Origin: Cytophagaceae bacterium | GTDB lineage: Bacteria > Bacteroidota > Bacteroidia > Flavobacteriales > Flavobacteriaceae | Direction: 5' to 3' | DNA length: 64,000 bases | NCBI GenBank assembly: GCA_002710685.1 | Contig: PALD01000064.1 | Location: 1 to 64,000 of the forward strand | Part shown: in pieces, positions 35,008 through 43,770 of the stretch | Layout of the letters: the number at the start of each line of letters is the position of its first letter | Numbering within the stretch: position 1 is the stretch's first letter | Notes under the pieces: model-generated | What the model was told of the DNA's origin: nothing | Databases searched by the model: none | What the model saw: the letters and a program-made list of their open reading frames with translations, nothing else | Translations under genes and position numbers: made by a program

Positions 35008-37050
35008 ATGAGCAACACGGAGTTTGAGAATATTTCTTTTGACCTTCCCAAAAACCAGAGCAACGTCATCAAGGTGATAGGCGTGGGCGGAGGTGGCAGC
35101 AATGCCATCAACCACATGTTTCAACTGGGGATTAAAGGTGTAGATTTTGTGATTTGTAATACAGATTCACAAGCACTTGAAAACAGTACCGTACCCATTA
35201 AGATACAACTGGGCGTAAGCCTTACCGAAGGTCTTGGGGCAGGTGCAAACCCAGATATAGGGGAGCAGGCAGCACTAGAAAGCACAGAGGACATAAAGAC
35301 CATGCTGAACACAAATACCAAGATGATATTTATCACTGCCGGTATGGGTGGGGGTACGGGAACCGGTGCGGCACCCGTTATCGCAAAAATGGCCAAGGAA
35401 CTCGATATCCTTACCGTGGGTATTGTGACAATCCCATTTCAATTTGAGGGAAAAACCCGTAATGAACAGGCACAACTGGGTGTGGAACGCCTGCGCTCTC
35501 ATGTAGATTCGCTCATAGTTATCAACAACAACAAGCTACGTGAAGTTTACGGTAATCTGGGGTTCAAGGCCGGTTTTAGCAAGGCAGATGAGGTCTTGGC
35601 TACCGCTTCACGCGGAATTGCCGAAGTAATCACCCACCACTACACACAAAACATTGACCTTCGTGATGCTAAGACCGTGCTTAGCAACAGCGGTACGGCC
35701 ATCATGGGTAGTGCACATGCCACTGGCAGCCACCGTGCCAATGAAGCAATTCAAAAAGCACTTGATTCCCCATTGCTCAACGATAATAAGATTACAGGGG
35801 CCAAGAACGTATTGTTGCTCATCGTTTCTGGTACTGAGGAAATCACCATTGACGAGATAGGAGAGATCAATGACCATATCCAGAATGAAGCTGGCCACAG
35901 TGCAAACATCATTATGGGTGTGGGCGAAGATGAAGGTCTGGGAGATGCAATATCAGTAACGATAATCGCTACGGGGTTTAACGTAGAGCAGCAAAATGAA
36001 ATTGCAAACACCGAGACCAAAAAGATAATCCACACACTTGAAGATGAGCAGAGGGCACAACATGAGCTTTCGCCAAAAAGCAATGGGCAATTGAATATCC
36101 CCATGGAGAAAAATGAGCCGGCAGCCCCACAGGAACCACAAGCTTCTAAAGAACCAGAAAAGCCCAAGGTGGTCATCCATACATTGGATGATACCCCAGA
36201 GCCCATCGATGTTATCCTGGGAGAAAAAAAAGAAGAGGTTGACAAGTCAGAGGTTAGCCCTTTTGAGAAAGCTCCAGCTAAGAACGATATGGACCTCATC
36301 CCCACCACGGAGTTCATACGCAATATTATGGTAAGCTATGAAGAAGTGCTGGATTACAGGGCTCAGGATGTAGAGTTTGAGATTGTTGACATGAACCAGC
36401 AAGAAGAACCGCAAACCATCGAGGATAAGGAAGAAGAGCAGTTTACCCTCTCTTTTGACCTTCCCATCAATGAAGACAAGCCACATTCACGGCCCGTCGA
36501 GAATAAGCAAGAGCAGGAAGAAGAAAACCCATCACCCATCATCTATGAGCTTGATGAAGAAGATGTAAATGACATCAAGGTAAACAACCCTGTTGAGGTC
36601 ATCCCCGTTACAGAGATTAGCGAGACGGGCGAAAAGAGATATAGCCTGGATGATTACATGGATGTCGAGCAAAACCTTATTTCGGCGAAAGCCCCACAAC
36701 CAGAAGAAGTGGATGAGTTTGAGGGCATGGAGAAAAAAACCGTGGAGAAAACAGGGGGAGAAGATGATAACGATGAGGGCGCTGACCCCATGAACAGTCC
36801 CATCTCAAAACTTTTGACAGAGCGCGCGGCAGAGCGTAGGCGCATGATGAAGGAGTTCAACTATAAATTTCATCATAACCACTCACGCATTGAGGAGATT
36901 GAAAAGCAACCGGCCTACAAGCGCATGGGTGTTGACCTGGACGAGACCCCGTCTAAGGATGGCAAGATATCGCGTACCTCCCTCAATACTGATAATGAAG
37001 AGGTTCAACTGCGCAGCAACAACTCATTCCTGCATGATAATGTAGATTAA
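35008..37050 (+). CDS. ftsZ: Cell division protein FtsZ, with long C-terminal extension
   Basis: The tubulin-like GTPase forms the Z ring. The polymerisation core (1 to about 330) has GVGGGGSNAINHM, the tubulin signature GGGTGTGAAPVIA and the T7-loop region (NIDLRDAKTVLSNSG). At 680 residues it is much longer than the ~380 of E. coli. The extra ~300 residues are an acidic Glu/Pro/Gln-rich linker followed by a conserved-looking tail (KQPAYKRMGVDLDE and LRSNNSFLHDNVD). Long linkers are, to my knowledge, usual in Flavobacteriia. A terminator closes the dcw cluster. Confidence 0.96.
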   Translation: MSNTEFENISFDLPKNQSNVIKVIGVGGGGSNAINHMFQLGIKGVDFVICNTDSQALENSTVPIKIQLGVSLTEGLGAGANPDIGEQAALESTEDIKTMLNTNTKMIFITAGMGGGTGTGAAPVIAKMAKELDILTVGIVTIPFQFEGKTRNEQAQLGVERLRSHVDSLIVINNNKLREVYGNLGFKAGFSKADEVLATASRGIAEVITHHYTQNIDLRDAKTVLSNSGTAIMGSAHATGSHRANEAIQKALDSPLLNDNKITGAKNVLLLIVSGTEEITIDEIGEINDHIQNEAGHSANIIMGVGEDEGLGDAISVTIIATGFNVEQQNEIANTETKKIIHTLEDEQRAQHELSPKSNGQLNIPMEKNEPAAPQEPQASKEPEKPKVVIHTLDDTPEPIDVILGEKKEEVDKSEVSPFEKAPAKNDMDLIPTTEFIRNIMVSYEEVLDYRAQDVEFEIVDMNQQEEPQTIEDKEEEQFTLSFDLPINEDKPHSRPVENKQEQEEENPSPIIYELDEEDVNDIKVNNPVEVIPVTEISETGEKRYSLDDYMDVEQNLISAKAPQPEEVDEFEGMEKKTVEKTGGEDDNDEGADPMNSPISKLLTERAAERRRMMKEFNYKFHHNHSRIEEIEKQPAYKRMGVDLDETPSKDGKISRTSLNTDNEEVQLRSNNSFLHDNVD

Positions 37051-37081
37051 GGTACACTTGACCATCTGCTATGGCAAAACT

Positions 37082-37113
37082 CCCGGTAAGTTCCCCCAAC
37101 TGCCGGGTTTTTT
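37082..37113 (+). terminator. Terminator after ftsZ
   Basis: CCCGG-TA-AGTT (37082-37092) pairs with AACT-G-CCGGG (37098-37107), followed by six T. It marks the end of the dcw operon. Confidence 0.75.
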
Positions 37114-37166
37114 ATACCTTAAAAACAGCAATAATCATTATCTTCGCAAACCAAAAACCAAATAAA

Positions 37167-37616
37167 ATGAGTTTACAGGCAGAGGTGATGACGGCGATGA
37201 AAGAGGCCATGAAAGCAAAAGACCAAGTGGCCCTGACCTCATTGAGGGCAATAAAATCAGCTATTCTCAATGCCCAGACTGAAACTGGGGCAAGTAAAGA
37301 GCTTACCGGGGAGCAAGAAGTGCAAATGCTTCAAAAACTGGTAAAGCAGCGCAAGGATAGTGCGGCAATATATGCCGAGCAGGGACGTGAAGACATGGCA
37401 AAAGAAGAGCTAGATCAAGCTGAAGTCATCCAGAAATTCCTGCCCGCCCAGTTGAGCAATGAAGAGATAAGCAGGATTGTTGAAGATATCATCGCCCAGA
37501 CGGGTGCCCAGGGCATGAAAGATATGGGCAAGGTCATGGGGCTGGCATCTCAAGAAATGGCCGGCCGTGCAGATGGCAAGACCATTTCTGGTATAGTAAA
37601 ATCAAAACTCATATAG
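37167..37616 (+). CDS. GatB/YqeY-domain protein
   Basis: The 149-residue helical protein matches the YqeY family (LQAEVMTAMKEAMKAKDQVALTSLRAIKSAI, KQRKDSAAIYAEQGREDMA, and a C-terminal GKVMGLASQEMAGRADGKTISGIVK). YqeY resembles the tRNA-binding tail domain of GatB amidotransferases. Its function is not settled. The ATG at 37167 is chosen; the longer in-frame ORF begins inside the ftsZ terminator region. The order ftsZ-yqeY-tRNA suggests independent transcription after the ftsZ terminator. Confidence 0.9.
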   Translation: MSLQAEVMTAMKEAMKAKDQVALTSLRAIKSAILNAQTETGASKELTGEQEVQMLQKLVKQRKDSAAIYAEQGREDMAKEELDQAEVIQKFLPAQLSNEEISRIVEDIIAQTGAQGMKDMGKVMGLASQEMAGRADGKTISGIVKSKLI

Positions 37617-37622
37617 ATATTC

Positions 37623-37641
37623 TTTTCGCTTAAAGCGAAAA
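37623..37641. repeat. Short palindrome, CGC-arm variant
   Basis: TTTTCGCTTAAAGCGAAAA is the same fold as TTTGGCTTAAAGCCAAA with both arms changed in step. It lies four bases before tRNA-Arg. Confidence 0.75.
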
Positions 37642-37645
37642 AAAT

Positions 37646-37719
37646 GGCCGCGTAGCTCAGCTGAATAGAGCACTGGATTTCGGCTCCAGCGGTCGGGGGT
37701 TTGAATCCCTCCGCGGTCA
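37646..37719 (+). tRNA. tRNA-Arg (anticodon UCG)
   Basis: The cloverleaf was folded by hand. The acceptor stem is 37646-37652 with 37712-37718 (one G-U), the D stem GCTC/GAGC, the anticodon stem CTGGA/TCCAG with loop TTTCGGC (anticodon TCG), and the T stem GGGGG/CCCTC with loop TTTGAAT. Discriminator base is A; CCA is not encoded. It reads CGA and possibly CGG codons. Confidence 0.95.
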
Positions 37720-37723
37720 CTTT

Positions 37724-37754
37724 AAAAAGCCCATCGTTATAGATGGGTTTTTTA
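37724..37754 (+). terminator. Terminator after tRNA-Arg
   Basis: AAAAAG-CCCATC pairs with GATGGG-TTTTTT; the core stem is 37730-37735 with 37742-37747. It lies five bases past the tRNA 3' end. Confidence 0.8.
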
Positions 37755-37902
37755 TTTTCTACTTTTTTTGAATTTTTTTTCAAAAAATTGATGACGGTCA
37801 GTTTTTGATAGCTTGGTTTTCATCATTTTTGTTTAACATTAATTATTAAAACTTAAACAATAAAGTGTTCACTTGTTATAGTTTTAATGATAAGTTAAAA
37901 CG

Positions 37903-38025
37903 ATGAACCAAGAGGATTTAGATAATAAATTTCGTCAAAAAATGGTCTTTTTTGCCATTTTCCTTGCACTTGTGGTCTTGTTTAATATTTATTGTATCCT
38001 GTTCTTCCAGTTTTGGCAGCCTTAA
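37903..38025 (+). CDS. Small single-pass membrane peptide (40 residues), hypothetical
   Basis: The ATG-started ORF encodes a charged N-terminus (MNQEDLDNKFRQK) followed by a continuous hydrophobic stretch (about 14-38, MVFFAIFLALVVLFNIYCIL) ending FWQP. This is the layout of a small inner-membrane peptide with its N-terminus inside. It is not recognised as a known family. The coding reading is supported by clean topology, an ATG and isolation between a terminator and another membrane protein gene. It is below usual length cut-offs and could be chance. Confidence 0.5.
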   Translation: MNQEDLDNKFRQKMVFFAIFLALVVLFNIYCILFFQFWQP

Positions 38026-38095
38026 GCAAAGTATGCCTTCTACGCCTTGATAGTAAGTACCTGTGCTAAAATATCTTTTGTCTACCTTCATGTGC

Positions 38096-38117
38096 ATTTA
38101 ACATTTAATTGTTAAAT
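38096..38117. promoter_or_regulatory. 8-bp inverted repeat, possible operator
   Basis: ATTTAACA (38096-38103) and TGTTAAAT (38110-38117) form a perfect inverted repeat around TTTAAT, 13 bases before the ATG of the membrane protein gene. Both AT-rich chance and a regulator site are possible. Confidence 0.3.
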
Positions 38118-38129
38118 TTCCACATATTT

Positions 38130-38906
38130 ATGAGAACTCTCAAGATCAACAGACAAAGAAAAAGGTTTTGGTTGTTTATTTTGATAGCCATACTTGTCAA
38201 TTCTTGTTTTAGGCTTTTTGATGCAGATATCATCGAGGAAAGGCTCCCCCGCATGATAACGTTGATAATGGTCGTCATCTACCTTTTTTTTAATCACAAT
38301 GTAAAGCGGCGCTGGGTTTTCTACGCGCTGATCTTGTTCATTTTTAGGGACGTGTTTTATTTGGAATTTGAGAAAGCCTGGGGCGAAGAGGGTTATTTTA
38401 TCACATCTGCCGTGGTCTATCTACTGTTGATTGCAGAAAGGGTAAAATTTATCCAGGTGGATTTTGGCGGAAGGATTGAGTTCTTGTTGTTTATACTTCT
38501 TTTTGTGGCTTTGAGTTCTATACTCTTTGTGCTTTTTGATATCACAAAAATGTTTCTTGAGACACCCGTTGAGGTATTGGGATTCAATCTTCACGGTATA
38601 GTGCTTATTGGGCTCACCCTGGTGGCCTATATCTATTTTTATAGCCTGAGCGGCCGGCGGGCCTTTTTCTTCCTTTTTGCCGTACTGGGCTTTGTGGTCA
38701 CTGATGTGAGTGCATGCCTGGCCTATTATGGTGATGTGCAGCCCTTGTTCTATCTAGATAGGATGGCCTTTATCATCTCGGTGGCCTTACTGGTAGAATA
38801 CATGACAAATAAAGAAAGTTATGAGCAAGAACAGGGTGAGCTCAGGGTTTTGGGAGATTTCAAGAGCGCGAGAAAATTGGGCAAAAACAAATACCTACAG
38901 GTTTAA
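38130..38906 (+). CDS. Polytopic inner-membrane protein of unknown function
   Basis: The 258-residue protein has seven or eight hydrophobic segments between a basic N-terminus (MRTLKINRQRKRF) and a charged tail of ~40 residues (ESYEQEQGELRVLGDFKSARK). The pattern, with paired helices and a LDRMAFIISVALLVEY end, is reminiscent of YhhN/TMEM86-like membrane proteins. I could not confirm the family from motifs. The ATG at 38130 is chosen over a TTG at 38109. It converges with the EcsC gene with a four-base overlap. Confidence 0.65.
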   Translation: MRTLKINRQRKRFWLFILIAILVNSCFRLFDADIIEERLPRMITLIMVVIYLFFNHNVKRRWVFYALILFIFRDVFYLEFEKAWGEEGYFITSAVVYLLLIAERVKFIQVDFGGRIEFLLFILLFVALSSILFVLFDITKMFLETPVEVLGFNLHGIVLIGLTLVAYIYFYSLSGRRAFFFLFAVLGFVVTDVSACLAYYGDVQPLFYLDRMAFIISVALLVEYMTNKESYEQEQGELRVLGDFKSARKLGKNKYLQV

Positions 38907-39730
38907 AGGTCTAGAAAAACCGCCTCGATTTCCTCTTTTCCATACTTTCTTTCCAGCCTTCTCATGGTAAAATGGGCAGTGGCCATTTTTTGAAAATGAC
39001 TTATAAAGACAATGTTTATAGATGACCCGGCAATGGCGCCTATTATCGGTACGGCCTGTGCGGCAAATTTCTCTCCCACCTGTATACTATATCGCGAGGC
39101 AACCTGGCTAATGAATTTGGCAACCGGCGAACTTCCTTGTGATGCCACGCTCTTGATGATGTTCTTTGTTCCCTGTTCGGCAATGTAAGCCTTGGCCTGG
39201 GCTGTGGCGCTGTGCAATGCCGCGCATACGGCATAATATCCTATGTCTAGGTCATCATCGTCCTTAGAGTTGCCTCCCAGCGCAAAGACCTGCATGCAGG
39301 CTAATTGGGTTTCAATGGTGTTGAGGTCTTCTCCCTGGCTACGGGCGATATCCAGGATGGAGCGCATCATGAATTTAGTAGAGACTAAAAGGTCTGCGGT
39401 AAAACCCGCAGCCCCAAAAAAACCGCCGGCAGCACCAGAAATCCCCGTCACCAGCTTGTATGCATTTTTCATGGCGGGCCGTTGCGCACCATCTTTTTGC
39501 ATGGTGGCAAGATTGGCCCTGATGGATACCTGTAAGGCCTTTTGTGCGGTGAGGTTGATTTTGTTTTGATATTTCTCGGGGATAAGTACCAGTCCAGCAT
39601 CGATGGGGGTCCCCACGGTATTGAATACCTTCATGACAAAGGAGACATGCTCCAGGTCATGCTTCATCTTCTTGATGAGGCCCATTTCATCTTCTGGAAT
39701 GATGGGATGTGCTACGAGTGATGTTTCCAT
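38903..39730 (-). CDS. EcsC-family protein
   Basis: The 275-residue protein has the Gly/Ala-rich hydrophobic core of EcsC-like proteins (VTGISGAAGGFFGAAGFTAD, then FMMRSILDIARSQGED, and AAQAVPIIGAIAGSSINIVFISHF). EcsC accompanies the EcsAB ABC transporter in Bacillus, but in many bacteria, as here, it stands alone and its function is unknown. It is probably membrane-associated through two hydrophobic hairpins. No transporter genes are adjacent. It converges with the preceding membrane protein gene. Confidence 0.85.
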   Translation of the reverse strand: METSLVAHPIIPEDEMGLIKKMKHDLEHVSFVMKVFNTVGTPIDAGLVLIPEKYQNKINLTAQKALQVSIRANLATMQKDGAQRPAMKNAYKLVTGISGAAGGFFGAAGFTADLLVSTKFMMRSILDIARSQGEDLNTIETQLACMQVFALGGNSKDDDDLDIGYYAVCAALHSATAQAKAYIAEQGTKNIIKSVASQGSSPVAKFISQVASRYSIQVGEKFAAQAVPIIGAIAGSSINIVFISHFQKMATAHFTMRRLERKYGKEEIEAVFLDL

Positions 39731-39806
39731 AAGGGACTTTCTTTGTTCAAATTTACAAATTACACGCCTCAGTAACTCAACTTTGAGTGGGTCTATTGCC
39801 TCCTTA

Positions 39807-39822
39807 TTTGGCTTAAGCCAAA
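39807..39822. repeat. Short palindrome in the 39731-40044 gap
   Basis: TTTGGCTTAAGCCAAA is a perfect palindrome. The rest of this 314-base intergenic stretch is AT-rich and separates the divergent EcsC and molybdo-hydroxylase genes. I saw no clear promoter, riboswitch or small ORF in it apart from a weak TAACTTTA box at 40020-40027. Confidence 0.65.
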
Positions 39823-40044
39823 TAATTATAAATTAATTTTAAGTGATATGGGTAAGTAAATCCGTAATCAAGGTAATTGATATATATAAGTGAATCACTA
39901 GTTTTGGTAACGGCAAGCATTTATGGGTCAATTGACTGGCATTTCTATAATTTTTGATTTATAATTTGATAAGAATCAAAGGCCTTGTGATTTTATAACA
40001 ATATAAACCCGCAATTTGCTAACTTTAGACAAAACATTAACATT

Positions 40045-40500
40045 ATGGCAAATTTCTCCATTTCGGTAAACGGAAAACAGATGGACGTTGACGTTGATCC
40101 CAGCACGCCGATGCTGTGGGTGCTGCGCGACCACCTTAAATTAGTAGGCACAAAATATGGATGCGGCATCGCGCAATGCGGGGCATGTACCGTACATTTT
40201 AACGGTACTGCGGTACGCTCATGCCAGTTGCCGGTTTCGTCAGTGGGCGATAACGAGATTACCACAATAGAGGGACTTTCAGCCGAAGGTGACCATCCCG
40301 TTCAAACGGCATGGCTTGAGCATGATGTGCCACAATGTGGTTATTGCCAGGCAGGCCAGATCATGACCGCCGCGGCCCTGCTCAAGGAAAATCCCAGCCC
40401 CAGTGACGCAGAAATAGAGGATGTGATGAGCGGCAACATCTGCCGTTGCGGTACGTATACAAGAATCAAGAAAGCGATTAAAACGGCTGCTAATTCCTAA
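40045..40500 (+). CDS. Molybdo-hydroxylase small subunit, 2x[2Fe-2S] (isoquinoline 1-oxidoreductase alpha type)
   Basis: The 151-residue xanthine-oxidase-family iron-sulfur subunit has a plant-ferredoxin-type cluster ([18 protein letters not shown] ... SCQLP) and a helical second cluster ([14 protein letters not shown] ... [12 protein letters not shown]). It passes electrons from the molybdenum site to an acceptor. No FAD subunit is adjacent, so the acceptor is likely a cytochrome or quinone system, as in isoquinoline 1-oxidoreductase and membrane aldehyde dehydrogenases. It is 12 bases upstream of the catalytic subunit. Confidence 0.93.
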   Translation: MANFSISVNGKQMDVDVDPSTPMLWVLRDHLKLVGTKYGCGIAQCGACTVHFNGTAVRSCQLPVSSVGDNEITTIEGLSAEGDHPVQTAWLEHDVPQCGYCQAGQIMTAAALLKENPSPSDAEIEDVMSGNICRCGTYTRIKKAIKTAANS

Positions 40501-40512
40501 AATAAAACAATC

Positions 40513-42765
40513 ATGAGTGTAGTAAAAACAACAATAGGAAGAAGGTCTTTTATTCGCAATGTGGCCGTTGCAGGAGGTGGGTTGATGATAGGTTTCAACT
40601 GGATGGTTTCTTGCGACAGCGCAGAAAAAGACGTGAAGCAATTGCCCAAGGAATGGTTTGAGATCAACGGGTATCTTAAAATAGGCGATAACGGCATGGT
40701 CACCATCATGTCGCCCAACCCAGAAATAGGCCAGAACGTAAAAACCTCCATGCCCATGCTCGTGGCAGAAGAGCTGGATACAGCTTGGGAAAATGTCGTG
40801 GTGGAGCAAGCACCGCTCAATACAGATCTTTTTCAGCGCCAGTTGGCCGGCGGTAGCCAGTCCATAAGGCTTGCCTGGGAGCCCATGAGAAGGGCAGGGG
40901 CAACGGCCCGTCAAATGCTTGTTTTGGCTGCAGCCAAAGAATGGCAGGTCCCAGCAGAAGAAATAACTACCGAAAAAGGTATCCTCAAACATAGCAGCGG
41001 CAGGGAGGCTCACTATGGGGAGATGGCAAGTTTAGCAGCCAATGTAGAAGTTCCTGAAGAAGTAGAGCTCAAGGATACGGGTGATTTTACGATCATAGGA
41101 AAGTCAAAGAAAAACGTAGATGCCAAGAAAATCGTTACGGGCCAACCCCTATACGGTCTGGATACCCAGGTTGACGGGATGCTCATTGCCATGATAGTAC
41201 ATCCACCGGCATTTGGCATGCGTCTTAAATCCTATGATGCTGAAGAGGCCAAGAAAATGCCTGGTATCAAGGATGTCTATGAGATGGAGACCTACGCTGA
41301 TGATTATAAGATGTCCTGGGTCGACATCGACGCTTTTCCTAAATTAATCGTGGTCGTGGGAGATTCCACCTGGCAGGTAATGCAGGCCAAAAAAGCCATC
41401 CAGGCAGAATGGGAGACCTCGCCTGAAGCTGAGAAGACCATGGATTTCTTTGGGGGGGAGATGAAGGTCAAGACCCCTTCTGGGCTAGAGAATACAGAGA
41501 ACCATACCTTTGAGATGGCGGCAGTAAATGGAGATTTTAAGAACCTCAAGGTCGTGAGAAAAGATGGTGACCCTGAGGCGATGTTCAAGAAAGCCGCAAA
41601 AATTGTAGAAAGTGATTATACGGCACCTTTTCTGGCTCATAACACCATGGAGCCCATGAACTTTTTTGCAGATGTCACTGCTGATAAGGCAACGCTCATA
41701 GGTCCTATTCAAACACCAGAATTCATTGAGAAAAGTGTTTCAGATAAACTGGGGATGCCGTTTGAAAAGATAGATATACAAATGACCCGCATGGGAGGTG
41801 GTTTTGGACGCAGGCTGTACGGTCACTTTGTGACCGAGGCCGCGGCGATTTCTCAAAAAATGGAAGCACCGGTCAAACTGGTGTACACACGCGAAGATGA
41901 TATGACCTTTGGCACCTACCGCCCGGCATATCATGCTAAATACCGTGCCGCACTTGATGAGAATAACGAACTTATTGCTTTTCACGTTAGAGCAGGAGGT
42001 ATTCCTGAGAGTCCCTTGTTTGCAAACCGTTTTCCAGCGGGAGCGGTAGAGCATTACCTGGCCGAAGAATGGACGATTCCTTCTAACATTTCCGTGGGAG
42101 CCTTCCGTGCACCGCGCTCTAATTTTATTGCAGGGGCAGAACAGGCTTTCCTGGATGAGGTTGCAGAGGCAGCTGGCAAGGACCCTATTCAATTTAGGCT
42201 TGACCTATTTAAGAAAGCCAAGGATAACCCCGTGGGGGAAAATAATGATTATGAGGCAGCCCGTTATGCAGGGGTGCTGGAGCTGGTAAAAGAAAAATCG
42301 GGCTGGGGTCAAGGTTCCTCAAACCTACACCGCGGCGTGGCAGCATATTATTGTCACAACTCCTATGTGGCACATGTGCTTGACCTCACCGTGGAAGATG
42401 GCAAACCAAAAATTGAAAACGTATACTGTGCCATTGATTGTGGTATCGTGGTCAATCCTGATGCGGCGCTTAACATGGCCGAGGGTGGTAGTGTGGACGG
42501 TATAGGCCATGCGATGTACAGCGCCATGAGCTTTAAGGATGGTATGCCGCAGCAAAAGAATTTTGACACGTATCGATTGATTCGTCACAACGAAGCACCC
42601 AAAAAAATCCATGTGGATTTCGTAGAAAGTGACGTTGCGCCCACGGGATTGGGAGAACCTCCTTTTCCACCGGTGGTAGGAGCTTTGGCAAATGCATTGT
42701 ACAAGGCCACGGGCAAGCGGTATTACTCACAGCCATTTGTGAAGAATGATGAGCTTGCCGTGTAG
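40513..42765 (+). CDS. Molybdo-hydroxylase catalytic subunit (isoquinoline 1-oxidoreductase beta type)
   Basis: The 750-residue xanthine-oxidase-family subunit has a twin-arginine signal (GRRSFIRNVAVAGGG, residues 9-23), so the folded enzyme is exported to the periplasm. Molybdopterin-binding motifs RMGGGFGRRLYG and GAFRAPRSN are present, and GLGEPPFPPVVGA carries the expected catalytic Glu near the C-terminus. Substrate is probably an aldehyde or N-heterocycle, not resolved here. The cysteine desulfurase/XdhC/MocA genes downstream fit its need for a sulfurated, possibly cytosine-dinucleotide, cofactor. A terminator follows. Confidence 0.93.
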   Translation: MSVVKTTIGRRSFIRNVAVAGGGLMIGFNWMVSCDSAEKDVKQLPKEWFEINGYLKIGDNGMVTIMSPNPEIGQNVKTSMPMLVAEELDTAWENVVVEQAPLNTDLFQRQLAGGSQSIRLAWEPMRRAGATARQMLVLAAAKEWQVPAEEITTEKGILKHSSGREAHYGEMASLAANVEVPEEVELKDTGDFTIIGKSKKNVDAKKIVTGQPLYGLDTQVDGMLIAMIVHPPAFGMRLKSYDAEEAKKMPGIKDVYEMETYADDYKMSWVDIDAFPKLIVVVGDSTWQVMQAKKAIQAEWETSPEAEKTMDFFGGEMKVKTPSGLENTENHTFEMAAVNGDFKNLKVVRKDGDPEAMFKKAAKIVESDYTAPFLAHNTMEPMNFFADVTADKATLIGPIQTPEFIEKSVSDKLGMPFEKIDIQMTRMGGGFGRRLYGHFVTEAAAISQKMEAPVKLVYTREDDMTFGTYRPAYHAKYRAALDENNELIAFHVRAGGIPESPLFANRFPAGAVEHYLAEEWTIPSNISVGAFRAPRSNFIAGAEQAFLDEVAEAAGKDPIQFRLDLFKKAKDNPVGENNDYEAARYAGVLELVKEKSGWGQGSSNLHRGVAAYYCHNSYVAHVLDLTVEDGKPKIENVYCAIDCGIVVNPDAALNMAEGGSVDGIGHAMYSAMSFKDGMPQQKNFDTYRLIRHNEAPKKIHVDFVESDVAPTGLGEPPFPPVVGALANALYKATGKRYYSQPFVKNDELAV

Positions 42766-42786
42766 TTTAAATTTAAACTTGTAATA

Positions 42787-42813
42787 GAAACCAGCTATAG
42801 GCTGGTTTTTATT
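42787..42813 (+). terminator. Terminator after the molybdo-hydroxylase genes
   Basis: AAACCAGC (42788-42795) pairs with GCTGGTTT (42801-42808) across TATAG, followed by TTATTT. Confidence 0.8.
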
Positions 42814-42826
42814 TGAACATAATTCT

Positions 42827-43747
42827 ATGAAAACATTTATTATTTCTGTACTCGTGTGTATGCTCTATGGCATTTCTATGGCTCAACTGCAATCTACACT
42901 TGAGGTTTATAATATTGAGACGGGTAAGCGGGAAATCATCCTTCAGGAAAACAGTCATTTTGAAGCGCCTAACTGGAGCCGGGACGGGAAATTCCTGATT
43001 TTTAACAGCGCAGGAAAATTATACAGACTAGAGCTGACAACGGGAGAAAAAAAACTGATTGAAACAGGTAAGGCACAGGCAATCAACAATGACCACGGGA
43101 TTTCCTTTGATGGTAGTGCAATCGTATTTAGTAATACAGATCTTAATGGTGAAACTGATGGAGGTAGTGGTGGGTCGTCTAAGGTGTACGTAATGCCCAT
43201 AAATGGGGGTCACGGCACCCGTATTACTCCCTTGGGCCCTTCCTATTGGCACGGTTGGTCACCTGATGGAAAAACCCTTGCCTATGTAGGCATGCGTGAT
43301 GGAGAGTTCGATATTTACGTTAAAAATGCTGATGGAACAGGAAATGAAACGCGACTTACAACCGCAAAAGGTCTAGATGATGGCCCTGAATATTCTTATG
43401 ATGGAGAGTTCATCTATTACAATTCAATGAAATCTGGGAAAATGGAAATCTGGAGGATGAAACCAGATGGAAGTCAGAAAACGCAGTTGACAGATGATGC
43501 CTATGCAAACTGGTTTCCACATCCCTCACCCAGCAATGACAAATTTGTGTATATCGCTTATCTCAAAGATCAAGGGTCTGATCATCCGCCCATGAAAGAT
43601 GTGATGTTACGTTTGTATGATTTAAAAGATAAGTCAATAAAAACCCTATGTAAATTTACCGGTGGCCAGGGCACCATTAATGTGCATTCCTGGGCTCCAG
43701 ACGGTAAGAGGTTTGCGTTTGTTTCCTATAAAGAAATCAAAGAATAG
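42827..43747 (+). CDS. Exported TolB-like beta-propeller protein
   Basis: The 306-residue protein has a signal peptide (MKTFIISVLVCMLYGISMAQ) and repeated WD40/PD40-type blades: APNWSRDGKFLIFNS, GHGTRITPLG, HGWSPDGKTLAYVG, GPEYSYDGEFIYYNS, HPSPSNDKFVYIAY and HSWAPDGKRFAFVS. It resembles the TolB C-terminal propeller but lacks the TolB N-terminal domain. Role is unknown; the periplasmic location and position between the hydroxylase and the ModE-like gene suggest it may serve the same locus. Confidence 0.85.
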   Translation: MKTFIISVLVCMLYGISMAQLQSTLEVYNIETGKREIILQENSHFEAPNWSRDGKFLIFNSAGKLYRLELTTGEKKLIETGKAQAINNDHGISFDGSAIVFSNTDLNGETDGGSGGSSKVYVMPINGGHGTRITPLGPSYWHGWSPDGKTLAYVGMRDGEFDIYVKNADGTGNETRLTTAKGLDDGPEYSYDGEFIYYNSMKSGKMEIWRMKPDGSQKTQLTDDAYANWFPHPSPSNDKFVYIAYLKDQGSDHPPMKDVMLRLYDLKDKSIKTLCKFTGGQGTINVHSWAPDGKRFAFVSYKEIKE

Positions 43748-43749
43748 TT

Positions 43750-43766
43750 TTTGGCTTAAAGCCAAA
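43750..43766. repeat. Short palindrome, GGC-arm variant
   Basis: TTTGGCTTAAAGCCAAA fills the short gap between the propeller gene and the ModE-like gene, four bases before the latter's ATG. In the transcript it would form a hairpin beside the ribosome-binding region. Confidence 0.75.
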
Positions 43767-43770
43767 GTTT

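Noticed and set aside
35751-36323. 190-codon minus-strand ORF opposite ftsZ
   Set aside because: Shadow of the Glu/Pro-rich FtsZ linker; no recognisable domain and antisense to an intact core gene.
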